A DNA stretch of 33,623 nt, taken from positions 1 through 33,623 of the forward strand of contig LDOQ01000180.1 in the NCBI GenBank assembly GCA_001887945.1, read 5' to 3'. The notes under the pieces are model-generated. The model was not told where the DNA came from. It searched no databases and saw only the letters and a list, made by a program, of their open reading frames with translations. Origin of the DNA: Spraguea lophii (taxonomy: Eukaryota; Microsporidia; Spragueidae). The position numbers were made by a program, and so were the translations under genes. Shown piece by piece: positions 19,510-30,211 of this stretch. How positions within the stretch are numbered: the stretch's first letter is position 1; each line of letters begins with the position of its first letter.

Positions 19510-20430
19510 ATTTATTCCATTAATTTATTCTTAACATATTTTAAAACGTATAGAAGCTTCAATACTGCTTTCTCCTGTCCCATCCGACATATGTATATCT
19601 AAAACAACATTCCGATAAAAAAATATTTAAATTATCCATACCAGATCAATTGAGGTCATATTTCCTTCTTAATTTTTAAGAATACCAAAAATACCTTCAA
19701 TCCAATTGGTATGTATTCCTGTTCTTGATACTCACTCTCTCGAATGGTTAGCCGTGAAATGCATATATCCCCAAGAAGATAATGTTAAATACGATCTGTG
19801 GGAATCGGTGTGTATTGCAGATCCTGGTAAAATCCACTCTTCTAAAAATCTAAATAGATCTTCTCTTGATGTCGATGGTAAAAATGACAAGAAACATTCC
19901 CACTGTGGATATCCACCGCACCAACAACCCGGGCAATGTTTGAAGATCTAGTAGCTCCGGTATTTTCATATCTTGTTGTTATTGGAATTTCATCAAAATG
20001 GATTATTATCTCATCTCCACCTAGTTTTTCAGATGTTTTTTCAAGGAAATACGTCAAACTTAACCTAAATAGCTTATAAAAACTCATTATTGTTGTTTTA
20101 CTGTGGCCAAGAGTCTCTGCGCTATCAGCTACTGTTCTTCGACAGCTAAACCGATAAAATATTTCAAGTACCTCCCCGTACTGTAACTTGTACCATTAAA
20201 TATGGTATCTTTAAATATATTATAATTTGTTTTCTCCTGGCAATCAGCAAACTTACATTAAAATCTAGGTGATCTGTTATCCTGCCAATGTACATTCCGT
20301 TAATATTCTATTACACCCACTGCATCTATATCTTTGTGGAAGTATTCCAGTTGACTGAAAAAGATTGTCAATTTCTTTATTTGTCATGTTTTTTAAGTCT
20401 TTAAATTCCATTTGATTTATATCAGGAGTT
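19510..20430 (-). pseudogene. Merlin transposase pseudogene, near full length
   Basis: Read on the minus strand: a zinc-ribbon piece PQRYRCSGCNRILTE (near 20275); YRFSCRRTVADSAETLGHS (20155 to 20100); a long open stretch 20087-19842 with GGDEIIIHFDEIPITTRYEN (first-Asp box), NIARVVGAVDIHSG and CHFYHRHQEK; then, after a stop, the HTDS second-Asp region near 19808. WGYMHFTANHS and NTYQLD-type segments with an IEGIFG piece follow in shifted frames. The C-terminal part ends near 19560 with CFRYTYV. Several small indels and stops break an otherwise complete transposase. It is closely related to the interrupted copy at 7340-8365. Confidence 0.75.
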
Positions 20431-20544
20431 TGTATATCGGATTCCCGGTTGTAATAATGTATTCGCTTTGTAATAATTTATTATGTAGCATTAAAGAGTA
20501 TTTTATAATAGTACATAATTTTAAGATTATTTAATTTAATGGTG

Positions 20545-20665
20545 AATTGGACTGGCGGCCCGGCTGCCCTCTGAGTTTAGAGTCTCTGAGAAGGAATTTT
20601 TTATTGCACTCTCCCTGGGGTGCTTTCGATTTCCGGATGCCATTATGCTGTTATCCACCCCAAAA
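20545..20665. other. GC-rich structured island of unknown nature
   Basis: About 120 bp with much higher G+C than its surroundings. It contains GGGGTG (20617-20622) pairing with CACCCC (20656-20661), an inner GGAT/ATCC pair (20635-20638 with 20653-20656), and near-repeated CTCTGAG (20570 and 20585). It could be a structured RNA gene, a retroposed RNA or a fragment of an unrecognised repeat. It begins about 110 bp beyond the N-terminal end of the neighbouring Merlin remnant and ends about 210 bp before the LRR gene. I could not match it to a known RNA. Confidence 0.45.
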
Positions 20666-20874
20666 CAATTTAAAATTTAACTCCTTAAAAAATATTTCCA
20701 TGTTTTGTACCAATCATTTTCGAATTATGTTAAAATATTACATTCTAGAATATTTCAACTTTTTATTTTCTAAAATAAGTTAATGGTATATATTTAAAAA
20801 CAACTTTATATATCTAATTGTAACATTTAAAATAGAAAATTAAAAATGATTTATATTCTGATAAATATTAGACT

Positions 20875-23490
20875 ATGTTTTTGTACTTTGTTATGTTATT
20901 ATGTGCAAACATAGAACCGTCACTTTTTGATCAGTTAATTTTATTAACAGAAAACCCAGAAAACATTATTTTATACAAAGAAGATTATATACGAGAATTA
21001 AATTCTGTAGATGCGAATATGAACCTGGATGTATTTAATTTTTCCATCAAAATAACAATACTTAGGGAATCACAATCAATACCAAGAATTATTTATGAAT
21101 GTATAGGTTTGAAAAGTTTTACATCGGAAAACAGTTTTTTAAACAGATTATCTGAAGATTTTAAAAAACTAGTCAATTTAAAATATTTGATATTGAATAA
21201 TAATAATTTTACAAAAATACCAAATGTTATTTTTTCTTTAATAAATTTAAAAATATTAGAAATGAATGGAAATAATATAAAAATGATTTCCAGTAATATT
21301 AAACATTTGAAACAACTTAAAATATTAAGATTAGAAAAAAACTGTATTATACGTATACCAACTGGGTTTAGTGAACTTACAAATTTAATAAATCTAAACT
21401 TATCTCATAACATAGAATTATTTGTTCCAAATATGTTTACAACATTAGAAAATAAGCATACTGATTTTTTTAATATGATAAATACTTTAGATCTTAAAGT
21501 TTTATATTTAAATGATACAGGTCTTCAGTTTATACCAGAAGATTTCGGATTTAAAAATCTAGAAGAATTTCATGCAAACGATAATAAACTCAATAGAATT
21601 GATATGAATACGGTAAAAAATTGTTCTTTAAAAAAAATATTTCTTGATAATAACAACTTTAAAATTTTTCCTATGTGTATTTTAACGATAAATAGCATCG
21701 AATTGATTTTTCTCGATTTAAACAATATTCAGAAAGTAAACATAAAAGACATGATATCCCCTAATTTAATATATTTGACTTTAAATCGTAATCAAATTAA
21801 AGATTTTTATATGTGTGCTAACGCAGTTCCATCTTTGAAAGTATTAAGATTAAATGATAATAATATAAAAAATTTTATTATGGATTCTAGAAATGTTTCA
21901 TGTTTAGAAGAATTGTATTTAAGAGAAAATAATATATCTGTTTTTGATAATAAGTTAACTGGGTTTAAAAATCTTAAGTTGTTAAACCTACGTGGAAATA
22001 ATATTTGTGTGATTGGTAATCTAAATGATATAAGTGATCAAGAAATTACATTAAAATTGCAAGTAGAATGTATAGATATAATAAAAAATCTAGTGTGTAC
22101 ACGACGTATTAATGAAATTAGTGTATCATGTAAAACTAAAACAAAAAATGAAAGCAGATTAAATATGTTCGAAAATTATACAGAAGAGAATGTTATTAAA
22201 ATTATGAAACTGGAATTTTGCCATCTGGAAAACATTCCTAAAGATATAGAAAAACTTATTTTTGTAGAAAATCTATCTTTTAAAAATAATAATTTAACAA
22301 AAGTGTATAACTATTTTAAAGACTTAAAATCTTTGAAACATCTTGATTTGTCTTATAACAAAATTAACTTTATTGAATCAGATATTTTGCTTTTAGAATC
22401 TTTAGAAATGTTAGATCTCGGGCATAATTGTTTAAAATATTTTCCACCATCTACGAAATATTTTAATCATAAGAAACTTAAAATAAAATGGACTGCAAAT
22501 GAAATTTTTCTCTTTGGTAATGAGCCAAATTTAGGGTGGATGGAGATACCACCTCATTATGCATCAACGGTAAAGATTGGATATTCAGAAAGGTATTTTA
22601 AATCCAATATGGCAATTGGTTTATATACAGTGCACTTTAAAGATTTATATCAATGGGATGTAAAAAGGATTGCACAAATAATATCAAATGAACCAGACGA
22701 TGAATATTTGCCATATAGTGAAATAATGGAATTGTGGAATTCATATGTGAAACCATATATAACAGCAGAAAATATAATTGAATCAATAGAAAATTATATA
22801 AATGCTTTATATAAGTTAAATAATATTATAATACCTTATATTACCGGATTCACTTTAAAGCAGTATGATACAATAAAAATATATTTGACAGCAGTGTTTA
22901 AATTCATAAAGGATAAAGATCCTTATCAGATAGAAAATATATGTACATCTATTTCACAAGAAACCCTTTTTTGTTATGATGCTCAATATGAAATACTTCA
23001 ACATATATATATTTCTTTAAAAACCGGAGAAAGTTTTAATATTACTTATTTTATTAAAGAAATAATATATAAAATAAAATATGATATTCTTTTACATATA
23101 GTTACATCAAATACAAATACACAAAATGTTCATGGGGTTGCTTATTGGAGAAATGAATTATCAGACGAAATTGGTTTTATAAAAAACGAATCTAAATATA
23201 TATACACGCATAAAGAAACTTTAATTGATAATAAGGAATATATTTTATTTCAATTTTTCCTTTTATTTAAAGCAGAAAAGGTCGCAACAGAAATAGTTGA
23301 AAAAATTAATAAGAGTGGAAACTTTTTATGTCTTGCATCACAATTTATAGTAGAACATGAAACAGATGAGTCTAAACTCGAAAAATATATGGAATTCGAT
23401 AGTATTGATTTATTAGATGTAAGAAGTATAACAAATGAAGGTGCAATTTTTATAATGGAAGTAATGGAATTATTTACGAAAGAAATATAA
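20875..23490 (+). CDS. Large leucine-rich-repeat protein, possibly secreted
   Basis: An 871-residue protein. The first 15 residues (MFLYFVMLLCANIEPS) are hydrophobic and could act as a signal peptide. From about residue 95 to 395 there are many LRRs of about 23 residues with the LxxLxLxxNxIxxI pattern (e.g. LKILRLEKNCIIRIP, LKVLRLNDNNIKNF, LKLLNLRGNNICVI), and a second block lies at about 440-520 (LKHLDLSYNKINFIE, LEMLDLGHNCLKYFP). The C-terminal 350 residues are predicted helical and match no family I know. LRR proteins with signal peptides are expanded in several microsporidia and may meet host proteins; that role is inferred. Unlike the housekeeping genes it has no CCC motif and no Asn runs. 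A relative starts beyond the right edge (33503-33623). LRR content is certain, secretion is not. Confidence 0.85.
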   Translation: MFLYFVMLLCANIEPSLFDQLILLTENPENIILYKEDYIRELNSVDANMNLDVFNFSIKITILRESQSIPRIIYECIGLKSFTSENSFLNRLSEDFKKLVNLKYLILNNNNFTKIPNVIFSLINLKILEMNGNNIKMISSNIKHLKQLKILRLEKNCIIRIPTGFSELTNLINLNLSHNIELFVPNMFTTLENKHTDFFNMINTLDLKVLYLNDTGLQFIPEDFGFKNLEEFHANDNKLNRIDMNTVKNCSLKKIFLDNNNFKIFPMCILTINSIELIFLDLNNIQKVNIKDMISPNLIYLTLNRNQIKDFYMCANAVPSLKVLRLNDNNIKNFIMDSRNVSCLEELYLRENNISVFDNKLTGFKNLKLLNLRGNNICVIGNLNDISDQEITLKLQVECIDIIKNLVCTRRINEISVSCKTKTKNESRLNMFENYTEENVIKIMKLEFCHLENIPKDIEKLIFVENLSFKNNNLTKVYNYFKDLKSLKHLDLSYNKINFIESDILLLESLEMLDLGHNCLKYFPPSTKYFNHKKLKIKWTANEIFLFGNEPNLGWMEIPPHYASTVKIGYSERYFKSNMAIGLYTVHFKDLYQWDVKRIAQIISNEPDDEYLPYSEIMELWNSYVKPYITAENIIESIENYINALYKLNNIIIPYITGFTLKQYDTIKIYLTAVFKFIKDKDPYQIENICTSISQETLFCYDAQYEILQHIYISLKTGESFNITYFIKEIIYKIKYDILLHIVTSNTNTQNVHGVAYWRNELSDEIGFIKNESKYIYTHKETLIDNKEYILFQFFLLFKAEKVATEIVEKINKSGNFLCLASQFIVEHETDESKLEKYMEFDSIDLLDVRSITNEGAIFIMEVMELFTKEI

Positions 23491-23690
23491 AAGTTAATTA
23501 AAATGATTTGGGTTCGAATTATTAATTTAACAGATTATGTGGCTATTTATTATTACTTTTAACATTCTAAAGATATTTAAAAATTTTAAAAAGTATTATT
23601 GTATTTACTATAAAAATAACTACAATATATACATTATAAATAAACTGTTATTGTAACTATTGTTATAATATTATATATTATTTTATACGA
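23491..23690 (+). other. 3' flank conserved with the second LRR gene
   Basis: The 200 bp after the stop are strongly similar to the reverse complement of 33313-33502, including a shared GTTATTGTAACTATTG string. Similarity ends abruptly near 23685. This shows that the two LRR genes arose by duplication of a unit that includes their 3' flank. Confidence 0.75.
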
Positions 23691-23871
23691 TAGAAATATT
23701 TTATGAAAGATTCAAATATAATTTTTTAATCTATGCCATTTATGGTTAAACCTATTTTTTGTAAGAGAGAAACGATTATTTGGAAATTTTATGAAAAATA
23801 TATATAATGAACATCAGATCTAAAAATATTTGTAATCATAGGTCCAATCATTTTAAATACAAAAAAAGTAA

Positions 23872-24605
23872 GATATGCAAATAAAGACCTTACGACCTCA
23901 AATGTCTACAACAAACAAAATATCAATAGAAATATATGAATTATCTAAAAAACTGTATAAACTTCTCTGTTGGCTTAAAAATCATGGATCAATTTCATCT
24001 AAAATGTTATGCCCAAAATGTAAAAAGATTATGCCAATTGAATATGGTGAGCGAATAGCTATTTAGATGGAAATGTTCTATTCTAAAATGCAAGAGAAAA
24101 ACCATATCAATAAGAAAAAATAGTTTTCTGATGGGTTTAAAATTTTTATCTACGAAATGTTTCAAGTATTATTGGAAATATGTAATAAATCAACACATAA
24201 ACGTATTATTGAAGAAACGAAATTAAATTATAAAGTAATAAATTCTATAATAAATAAATTAAAAATTGTAGTAATCAAAAAGATAAAATAGGTGTATGAT
24301 AATATAATAGAAATTGATGAGACTGTAGTTTCGAAAACCTAAATATAATACTGGAAGATATCTAAAACAATTTGGGGTTATTGGTGGCATTTCTAGAAAC
24401 ACGAAAAAAATATTTTATTATGTTGAAAATAAAAGAAATGCAGAAGTTATTGAAAAAGTAATCAAAAACAACGTTAATATAAGAACAATAATATTAACAG
24501 ACGGTTATAAAGCCTATTCAAAACTATTTAACCTTGGTTACATACACAAGACAATTAATCATGCAGAGAACTTTGTACACCCACAAGCCATTGAAATTAC
24601 ATAGA
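23872..24605 (+). pseudogene. Merlin transposase pseudogene
   Basis: The N-terminal part reads LLCWLKNHGSISSKMLCPKC and KKIMPIEYGE, a zinc-ribbon CPxC-type start. After stops, IIEIDETVVSK (near 24310, first Asp), a frameshift, then YLKQFGVIGGISRNTKK and IFYYVENKRNAEVIE follow. TIILTDGYKAYSKL (second Asp, near 24500), LGYIHKTINHAENFVHP and AIEIT come next, ending at about 24604. The C-terminal 'HTQ.IE' segment is missing. Only a few frame changes separate it from an intact protein, so it is among the younger copies here. Confidence 0.75.
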
Positions 24606-24609
24606 GGTA

Positions 24610-25030
24610 TTCAAAAAAAATATTTAAAAACAACCAATACAAAATATAAATGGATTAATGACTCAAATTTCACTTTATTTTTATTTAAAATATATTAAAA
24701 GATTATTTTTTTGCTTTATTCTTTTTGTTTCTTTTTTAACCTCTTCTTTATAGACTCTTTATCTACACATCTTACTCCAAAAAATATAATTGGCGATTAC
24801 TGACTCAAGTATTATTATATTAAGAAAAAGATTGGATCATATTAAAAACGAGACGAATAATAATCTGTATTATATAGGAAAATTAGAATATTATAGATTA
24901 TAAAGTAAAATAAGATTAATATTCTATCAGAATATTTAACAATTTCGAATCAAAATTATTTCAAAAACAAAATAACGCAAATCATGATGAATTAAAACAT
25001 CTTGAAATACTTTAATTACAATTAAAAAAA
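24610..25030. other. AT-rich spacer
   Basis: No gene or RNA recognised. Confidence 0.4.
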
Positions 25031-25035
25031 TATAA

Positions 25036-25365
25036 TAATGTATTATTCTTGAACTTTAACGATTTCATTGAATTAAAGTATTGTTTAATTTATGTAATTG
25101 CAAACTTTATATTGATTTGTTATTTTACCAATATTATGCCAAGAAAGAAGTTAAGAATTTTTAAAAAGATGAGAGGAGACGGTGATGGACATCATACGTA
25201 AAATTACAACACTTGGGAACATAAGATAAGATGTAATTAATGTATATATGTAATAGAATCAATTAGTACAAGTTTAAATGTGTTTTAAACACCTCAGATC
25301 GTAAACCATGGTAGACCACAGCCAGTCAGGAAATTTTTACAAAAAAAAATCTCATTCAAAAAACT
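25036..25365 (+). repeat. SINE-like repeat, copy 4, heavily decayed
   Basis: It aligns with copy 3 (18160-18480) from GAATTAAAGTATTG near 25070 through TTAGTACAAGTTTAAATG near 25262 and AAACCATGGTAGACCACAGC near 25303. It ends in an A-rich run (25339-25348). Most differences replace G or C with A or T and the hairpins are eroded, so this is an old copy. No head is visible. Confidence 0.6.
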
Positions 25366-25497
25366 TTATAATTCCTAAAATATCCCAATGTAAAGGAGAA
25401 AAATCTTCTTTTATAATAATTTTATACTTGTTATTAACCATCAGAGATTATTTCTTGTAACTATTAATAATATAAAAAATAAAAATACTATAAATCA

Positions 25498-26445
25498 TTA
25501 TTTATTTTCCATTGCATTTAAAGCTTTACTAACCTTCTCCCTCCATCTACTATATCTATTTTTTAATTTCATCAATTCTTCATTTTCCAACATTCTCTCT
25601 CTTATCCTTTTTATCCTAAACACATTATGTTCTTCATCTATCTCACCTTCTATCAATCCTAATCCCATAGTCTTTATTATAAGATTAACAACATCTTTAT
25701 ATTCAATTTTTAATTCTTCAGAGATATGATCAAATAATAACACTCTTTCATCTGAATTAAAACACATATTACATAATGCAATAATATATGCTTTAATCAA
25801 TATTTCATCATATTCAGCATAATATTCTAATACTAAACTCTTATTTTCCATTATATAATCAATATTACCAGATCTTAACATATCATATATATTTTGTAAT
25901 TTTTTATCATTAATTTCAATCTGCTCATTAAAAAATATACCTTCAGAAACTATAGCACTATATAATATTTTATATTTATCTTTCATCTGCTTAGAAATCT
26001 TATACGCCTCTTCATAATTTTTTATACTAATAAAAAAATCATAAGCAACATTATAATAATGTTTTCTCTCTCTTTCATGCATATCATCACGTAACCATTG
26101 ATACATTTCCGTTTCTATATTCTTACCCATTCTACTTTCTATCTCAGCCTTACTTATTAACAAATATAATTTAAATGCCCTATAATTCATATCTTTATTC
26201 ATAGATTTATCTATCTCAGATAATAAATTATTTATAAGCTCTAAACCTTCTTTATCAGACATATGCTTAGTTAAAAGATAAGCACCAACACAAAAATCCA
26301 AAGGTGGTATTCTACTGATAATCTCCATAAGTTCGTTAGAATAGAAACTTTTAACAGAAGTAATATCTTTATTGTTTTCTATATCTGATATACACTGATC
26401 AGATAACTGTGCCCATTGCTTCATCTTGAGGTAATGATGTAACAT
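25498..26445 (-). CDS. RPN9: 26S proteasome lid subunit Rpn9/PSMD13
   Basis: A 315-residue subunit of the 19S regulatory particle lid, which helps deubiquitinate and commit substrates to the 26S proteasome. The N-terminal two thirds are helical repeats, starting YLKMKQWAQLSDQ like 'YTKKLWHQLTLQV' of human PSMD13. The C-terminal PCI winged-helix region is clear: ELKIEYKDVVNLIIKTMGLG with LIEGEIDEEHNVFRI parallels the human '[34 protein letters not shown]'. The last helix LKNRYSRWREKVSKAL parallels 'MKDRLEFWCTDVKSM'. It is shorter than yeast and human proteins (about 380-390), lacking roughly the first 30 residues. The start is fixed by CCC four bases upstream. It shares strand with the Ubp14-like gene, which lies upstream of it. 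Confidence 0.9.
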   Translation of the reverse strand: MLHHYLKMKQWAQLSDQCISDIENNKDITSVKSFYSNELMEIISRIPPLDFCVGAYLLTKHMSDKEGLELINNLLSEIDKSMNKDMNYRAFKLYLLISKAEIESRMGKNIETEMYQWLRDDMHERERKHYYNVAYDFFISIKNYEEAYKISKQMKDKYKILYSAIVSEGIFFNEQIEINDKKLQNIYDMLRSGNIDYIMENKSLVLEYYAEYDEILIKAYIIALCNMCFNSDERVLLFDHISEELKIEYKDVVNLIIKTMGLGLIEGEIDEEHNVFRIKRIRERMLENEELMKLKNRYSRWREKVSKALNAMENK

Positions 26446-26449
26446 ATAA

Positions 26450-26452
26450 GGG
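26450..26452 (-). promoter_or_regulatory. CCC start-proximal motif of RPN9
   Basis: On the gene strand the sequence reads TTACCCTTATATG, with CCC four bases before the ATG. This is the same spacing as in the PP4R3-like gene. Confidence 0.65.
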
Positions 26453-26672
26453 TAACAAACAAATAAAGATATTAAAAAATATAATGTTATATATTTAATT
26501 AAAATACTCTCATGTTAGAAGAATATAACAATCATATTAAAGTATAATTAATTATACTAAGTATACAGGTATTTATCTTTTTATATTTCTTATATACTTT
26601 ATTATCTTTTTAGAATTATTTATTATTTCATTTATTATATAGATGATATATTAAAATATTAATTATAATATT

Positions 26673-27132
26673 TTATTCTCTGAAATAAGCTAAAATATAT
26701 GATTTACTAACTAACTCTCCTAGCACATAATCATCGTTGTTATCAGTATTGTTATTGTTAATATTATCATTGTTGCTGGGATGATTATTATTCTTTTCAT
26801 TATTATTATTAATGTTATTATTCTCTTCATTATCATCACCATCATTATTATTATTATTTAAATATATATTTTCATCATCTAATATTATTATCTTATCGTC
26901 TTTTTCTATACAACACACATAATGACCACTCAGTGCATTAGTACCCTTATGTATTATACTACCTATATATTTATATGTACCATTATTTTCATCCATACCT
27001 AATAATATATTTATACTAGTTTCTAGATCATTACCACATTCTAATAACACTCTACCTATAGTATCTATACTTTGATTAAAACCATATTCATTCTTAAGCA
27101 TATTAATCATATTTATATCATAGTTATTATCT

Positions 27133-27163
<31 letters not shown>

Positions 27164-28796
27164 GATATATATGAATATGTTTATTAATATATACATTATC
27201 ATCTATCTTCTTTATCTCTTTATCTTGTATATATATTCTATTAATAGATAATAATATACACTTAGAAGAAGATATAATATTTTTATCTTCTGAATATAAA
27301 GACAGAGAATTAGAAACAGAAGAAGAGAAGGGTAGAGATATTATTGATTCCTCTATCTTATTATTATGATTATTATCTCTATGATTAATAATAATATCAA
27401 AGATAGACATATCCTTTACTTCCCCCATACTTTCTCCTAATCTTATTTTATTAATCATAAATACCATTACTTCTGAAGCATCCTGTTGATTACCACCACA
27501 TAATCCCATTTCTCCCTCTATAATCTTTATTAAATATTTTATATTAAAAATATATTCTGCTGTGGTGTTGTTATTATCTGTATTATTATTATCTGTATTA
27601 TTATTGTTATCTGTATTATTGTTATTATCTGTATTGTTGTTATTGTTAATAATCTGTAATGTATTATTATCACCTTTTCTATTATATATAATCTTATATC
27701 CATTAATAAACCTTAATATCTGACAATAAAAACATATTATTCTATTCTCTTTACATAGATTATAATGATAATCTATATCTAAATATATTTTATTATATAT
27801 ATTACCTAATAATTGTAATACAGAAGATACATAACAAGTATTACCTATATTTATTATACCAGGTAATAGTGTTGTAATTATATTATTACAATTATCTTTA
27901 TTTCTATCATGGTTATCATTATCATTCGTATTGTTATTATTTTTGTCATTATCTTTATTATTGTTATCATTGTCGGTATTATCATTTATGACCTTTTTAA
28001 TAATATTATTTATTTTATCATTTATATTTATATAACTATCACATAGGTAACAATAACATACTCTTTTTTCTATATTATATACTATTTCATGATTATGTTT
28101 ATTATGATGTTCTAATGCGCATCCATTGCTATTAGAGTTATATTGTTTTCTACCACATCCTATATTCATACATATTATGCATAAATATAAATTATTATTT
28201 ATATTACAAGAATTACAAGATAAATTTATACTGTTATCATTATTATCCGCGGTAGAATTATTGATAGTATTTTTTTCATTTTCATGTTTATGATTTCTAT
28301 TATTATATTTTCTATTGTTTTTGTTATCATTTATATTTTTATTATATTTTTCTATTGTATTTTTTATATGACTACAATCTATAAGATCTTCATCTAAATA
28401 TAATCTTTTTTCAATTACCTTTGTTTCGTCTTCTATGTCATTATCACTCATATTTTCACTTACGATATTTATTCCAAAATCATTATCTTTTAGAATTGTA
28501 TATTTAATTTTATGTCCGTATGTAACACTATTTATAGTTATATAATTTGTTTGTTCGGCATTAGCATGATCATTTATGCTGTTTATGCTAGTATTTGTTT
28601 GTTTGTTTTCGTTTATATTGTTATCATTTGAATTATTTATATTTTTTGTGTTATAATTACATATATATTTATTATGTAGATCACAGAAGTATGTATTACA
28701 ATAGCAATAATGTAGATTATCTGTATTAAATGTTATATGACAATATGCACAGCTGTATTTTTCTAAATTCATTATATTATTTTTATTTTGATCCAT
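26673..28796 (-). CDS. UBP14: Ubiquitin C-terminal hydrolase, Ubp14/USP5 type
   Basis: A 707-residue cysteine protease of the family that disassembles unanchored polyubiquitin chains. The N-terminus has a Cys-rich motif (CAYC, CYCNTYFC), then a ZnF-UBP domain at about residues 190-255 (CNSC, CIIC, NIGCGRK and clustered His) that reads the free ubiquitin C-terminus. The catalytic Cys box is NIGNTCYVSSVLQLL (Cys about 321) and the QQDASE box is at about 437. A UBA-like segment lies at about 574-600 (IGRVLLECGNDLETSINILL). The His box is NALSGHYVC (His about 625), followed by a conserved-type Asp (ILDDE), and it ends YILAYFRE like the USP consensus. Only one UBA was seen where relatives have two. 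Long Asn runs separate the blocks. An ATG at 28829 is in frame, but CCC lies just before 28796, so that start was chosen. Confidence 0.92.
27570..27655 (-). repeat. Tandem repeat encoding Asn-Thr-Asp units in the Ubp14-like gene
   Basis: The unit CTGTATTATTGTTAT (12-15 bp) is repeated about five times on the plus strand and encodes NNNNTD-type units on the gene strand. It sits in a loop between the Cys box and QQDA box, so it does not disturb the catalytic core. Likely unstable in length. Confidence 0.75.
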
Positions 28797-28799
28797 TAA

Positions 28800-28802
28800 G
28801 GG
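28800..28802 (-). promoter_or_regulatory. CCC start-proximal motif of the Ubp14-like gene
   Basis: The gene strand reads CAACCCTTAATGG. CCC lies three bases before an internal ATG, while no CCC precedes the upstream in-frame ATG at 28829. This decides for the shorter protein. Confidence 0.55.
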
Positions 28803-28829
28803 TTGTTTTGTTGAATTAAAAATCTTCAT

Positions 28830-29260
28830 TGTTGATTTTAATTGATAGATTAAATATTTATGTTATTGTTTAAAACAGTTTTATTTTTTATTAATTATTT
28901 TTTAATCAGGTTTAATAATTGAAATCTTTTTTTACTAAATTTAGCTAAACTTTGTTGTTTATGAATGCATAAACAGCCCAAGATAGAGGATATCGATATT
29001 AGGATTAAAAGTTTATGTTATCAAATGCATAATTTTTTAACATATATTTTAATAATATAAATCTAAAGAAACCTTAAATTTATATCGGGCATCAAAGATT
29101 ATGGATTACGATATGTCTCAAGTGATCAGAAAACTTCTATAAATAAAAGGTTCATTTTTTTAAAGACTGGATATTAGACATCAGTAAATATTAAATTAGT
29201 TTCAAGAAAATAATTTAATGAAAATAATAGTCATCTTAAAATAATTATATTATAATTATT
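28830..29260. other. Upstream spacer of the Ubp14-like gene
   Basis: AT-rich, with no gene or RNA recognised. Confidence 0.4.
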
Positions 29261-29261
29261 G

Positions 29262-30211
29262 TCGTGGGCAATTACATTTTTTTAGCCAAAGGATTCTCAA
29301 GAATTGTAAGATTTTAAAATTAATTTATTAGAAGATAACACACTCAAAACAGATGGGGTTGCCAATCTGCTCAATATTTATACCAAGATGGAGGGAAAAA
29401 AAAGAGGGAGTTTTTGACAATTACAAAAAATATAATTTTTATTATCTATAAAATAGATATAAAAAATGTTTAATAAACCATACTTAAATCATAGAAACTT
29501 TTTTTTGAAAATATAAAAATTATCGTAATTTTTATTCGAAAAGCTTCTTTAATAAAAAGTAATATTTCTTTTCTTATAATATTGATCAATCGCTTTATTC
29601 TTTTATAACAATCAATATGCCATGGTAAATAAAGGTTCTTTTTAATATATGAATAATGTACTGGATATTTTAATGTAACATTATAAGTTACAAAAAACAA
29701 CATAAAAATTAGATATTTGAAAATGGATATAAAAAATAATTTTATTAAAGAATAATTAATTGTTTAAGATTATAAAAAAATTTAAAATAAGAATAACAGA
29801 AATGTATTTATTGCATTTAACTTAAAATATCTTAACTTAATCTATCATATCGTGGAGATATATAATTTTATTAGTCATTGGTTATTCAAATGAAGATAGG
29901 CTGAAAAAATTAATTTTTTAAAATAAAAAAAAATATGTAATTTGGTTTTTTTAAAAATATTAAAAATTGGAAAAGAAAACACCAAATCCATTGTTTCTTT
30001 CTGTAATCTTGAAATATCTTTCTAATTTGTACGGTAAATATATATCTTAATGGGAAAAAATTTACGCAAAAAAACCTACTTAAGACATAATCTGAAAAGA
30101 AAATAAAAAGGCCGTTTATTATAAATATATAATGGCTAGCTACATACAAAATATTGGATTATGGGATAATCTATATAATAGCTTTTTTCGACAAAAATTA
30201 ATTGCCCGCGA
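29262..30211. repeat. Possible terminal-inverted-repeat unit
   Basis: TCGTGGGCAATTACATTTTT at 29262-29281 is matched in inverted orientation by 30193-30211 (reverse complement TCGCGGGCAATTAATTTTT), with one mismatch and one gap. The roughly 950 bp between hold only low-complexity reading frames without a known transposase. A third, related end lies at 30386-30400. This could be a non-autonomous DNA transposon. No clear target duplication was seen. Confidence 0.35.

Noticed and set aside
19706..19951. 81-codon plus-strand frame, overlapping a minus-strand frame
   Set aside because: It is antisense to the Merlin transposase pseudogene, whose minus-strand reading shows clear family motifs.
20547..20783. 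78-codon plus-strand frame over the GC-rich island
   Set aside because: It has no ATG at its start, half of it lies in the structured island and half in AT-rich DNA, and no motif is seen. The RNA-structure reading is better supported.
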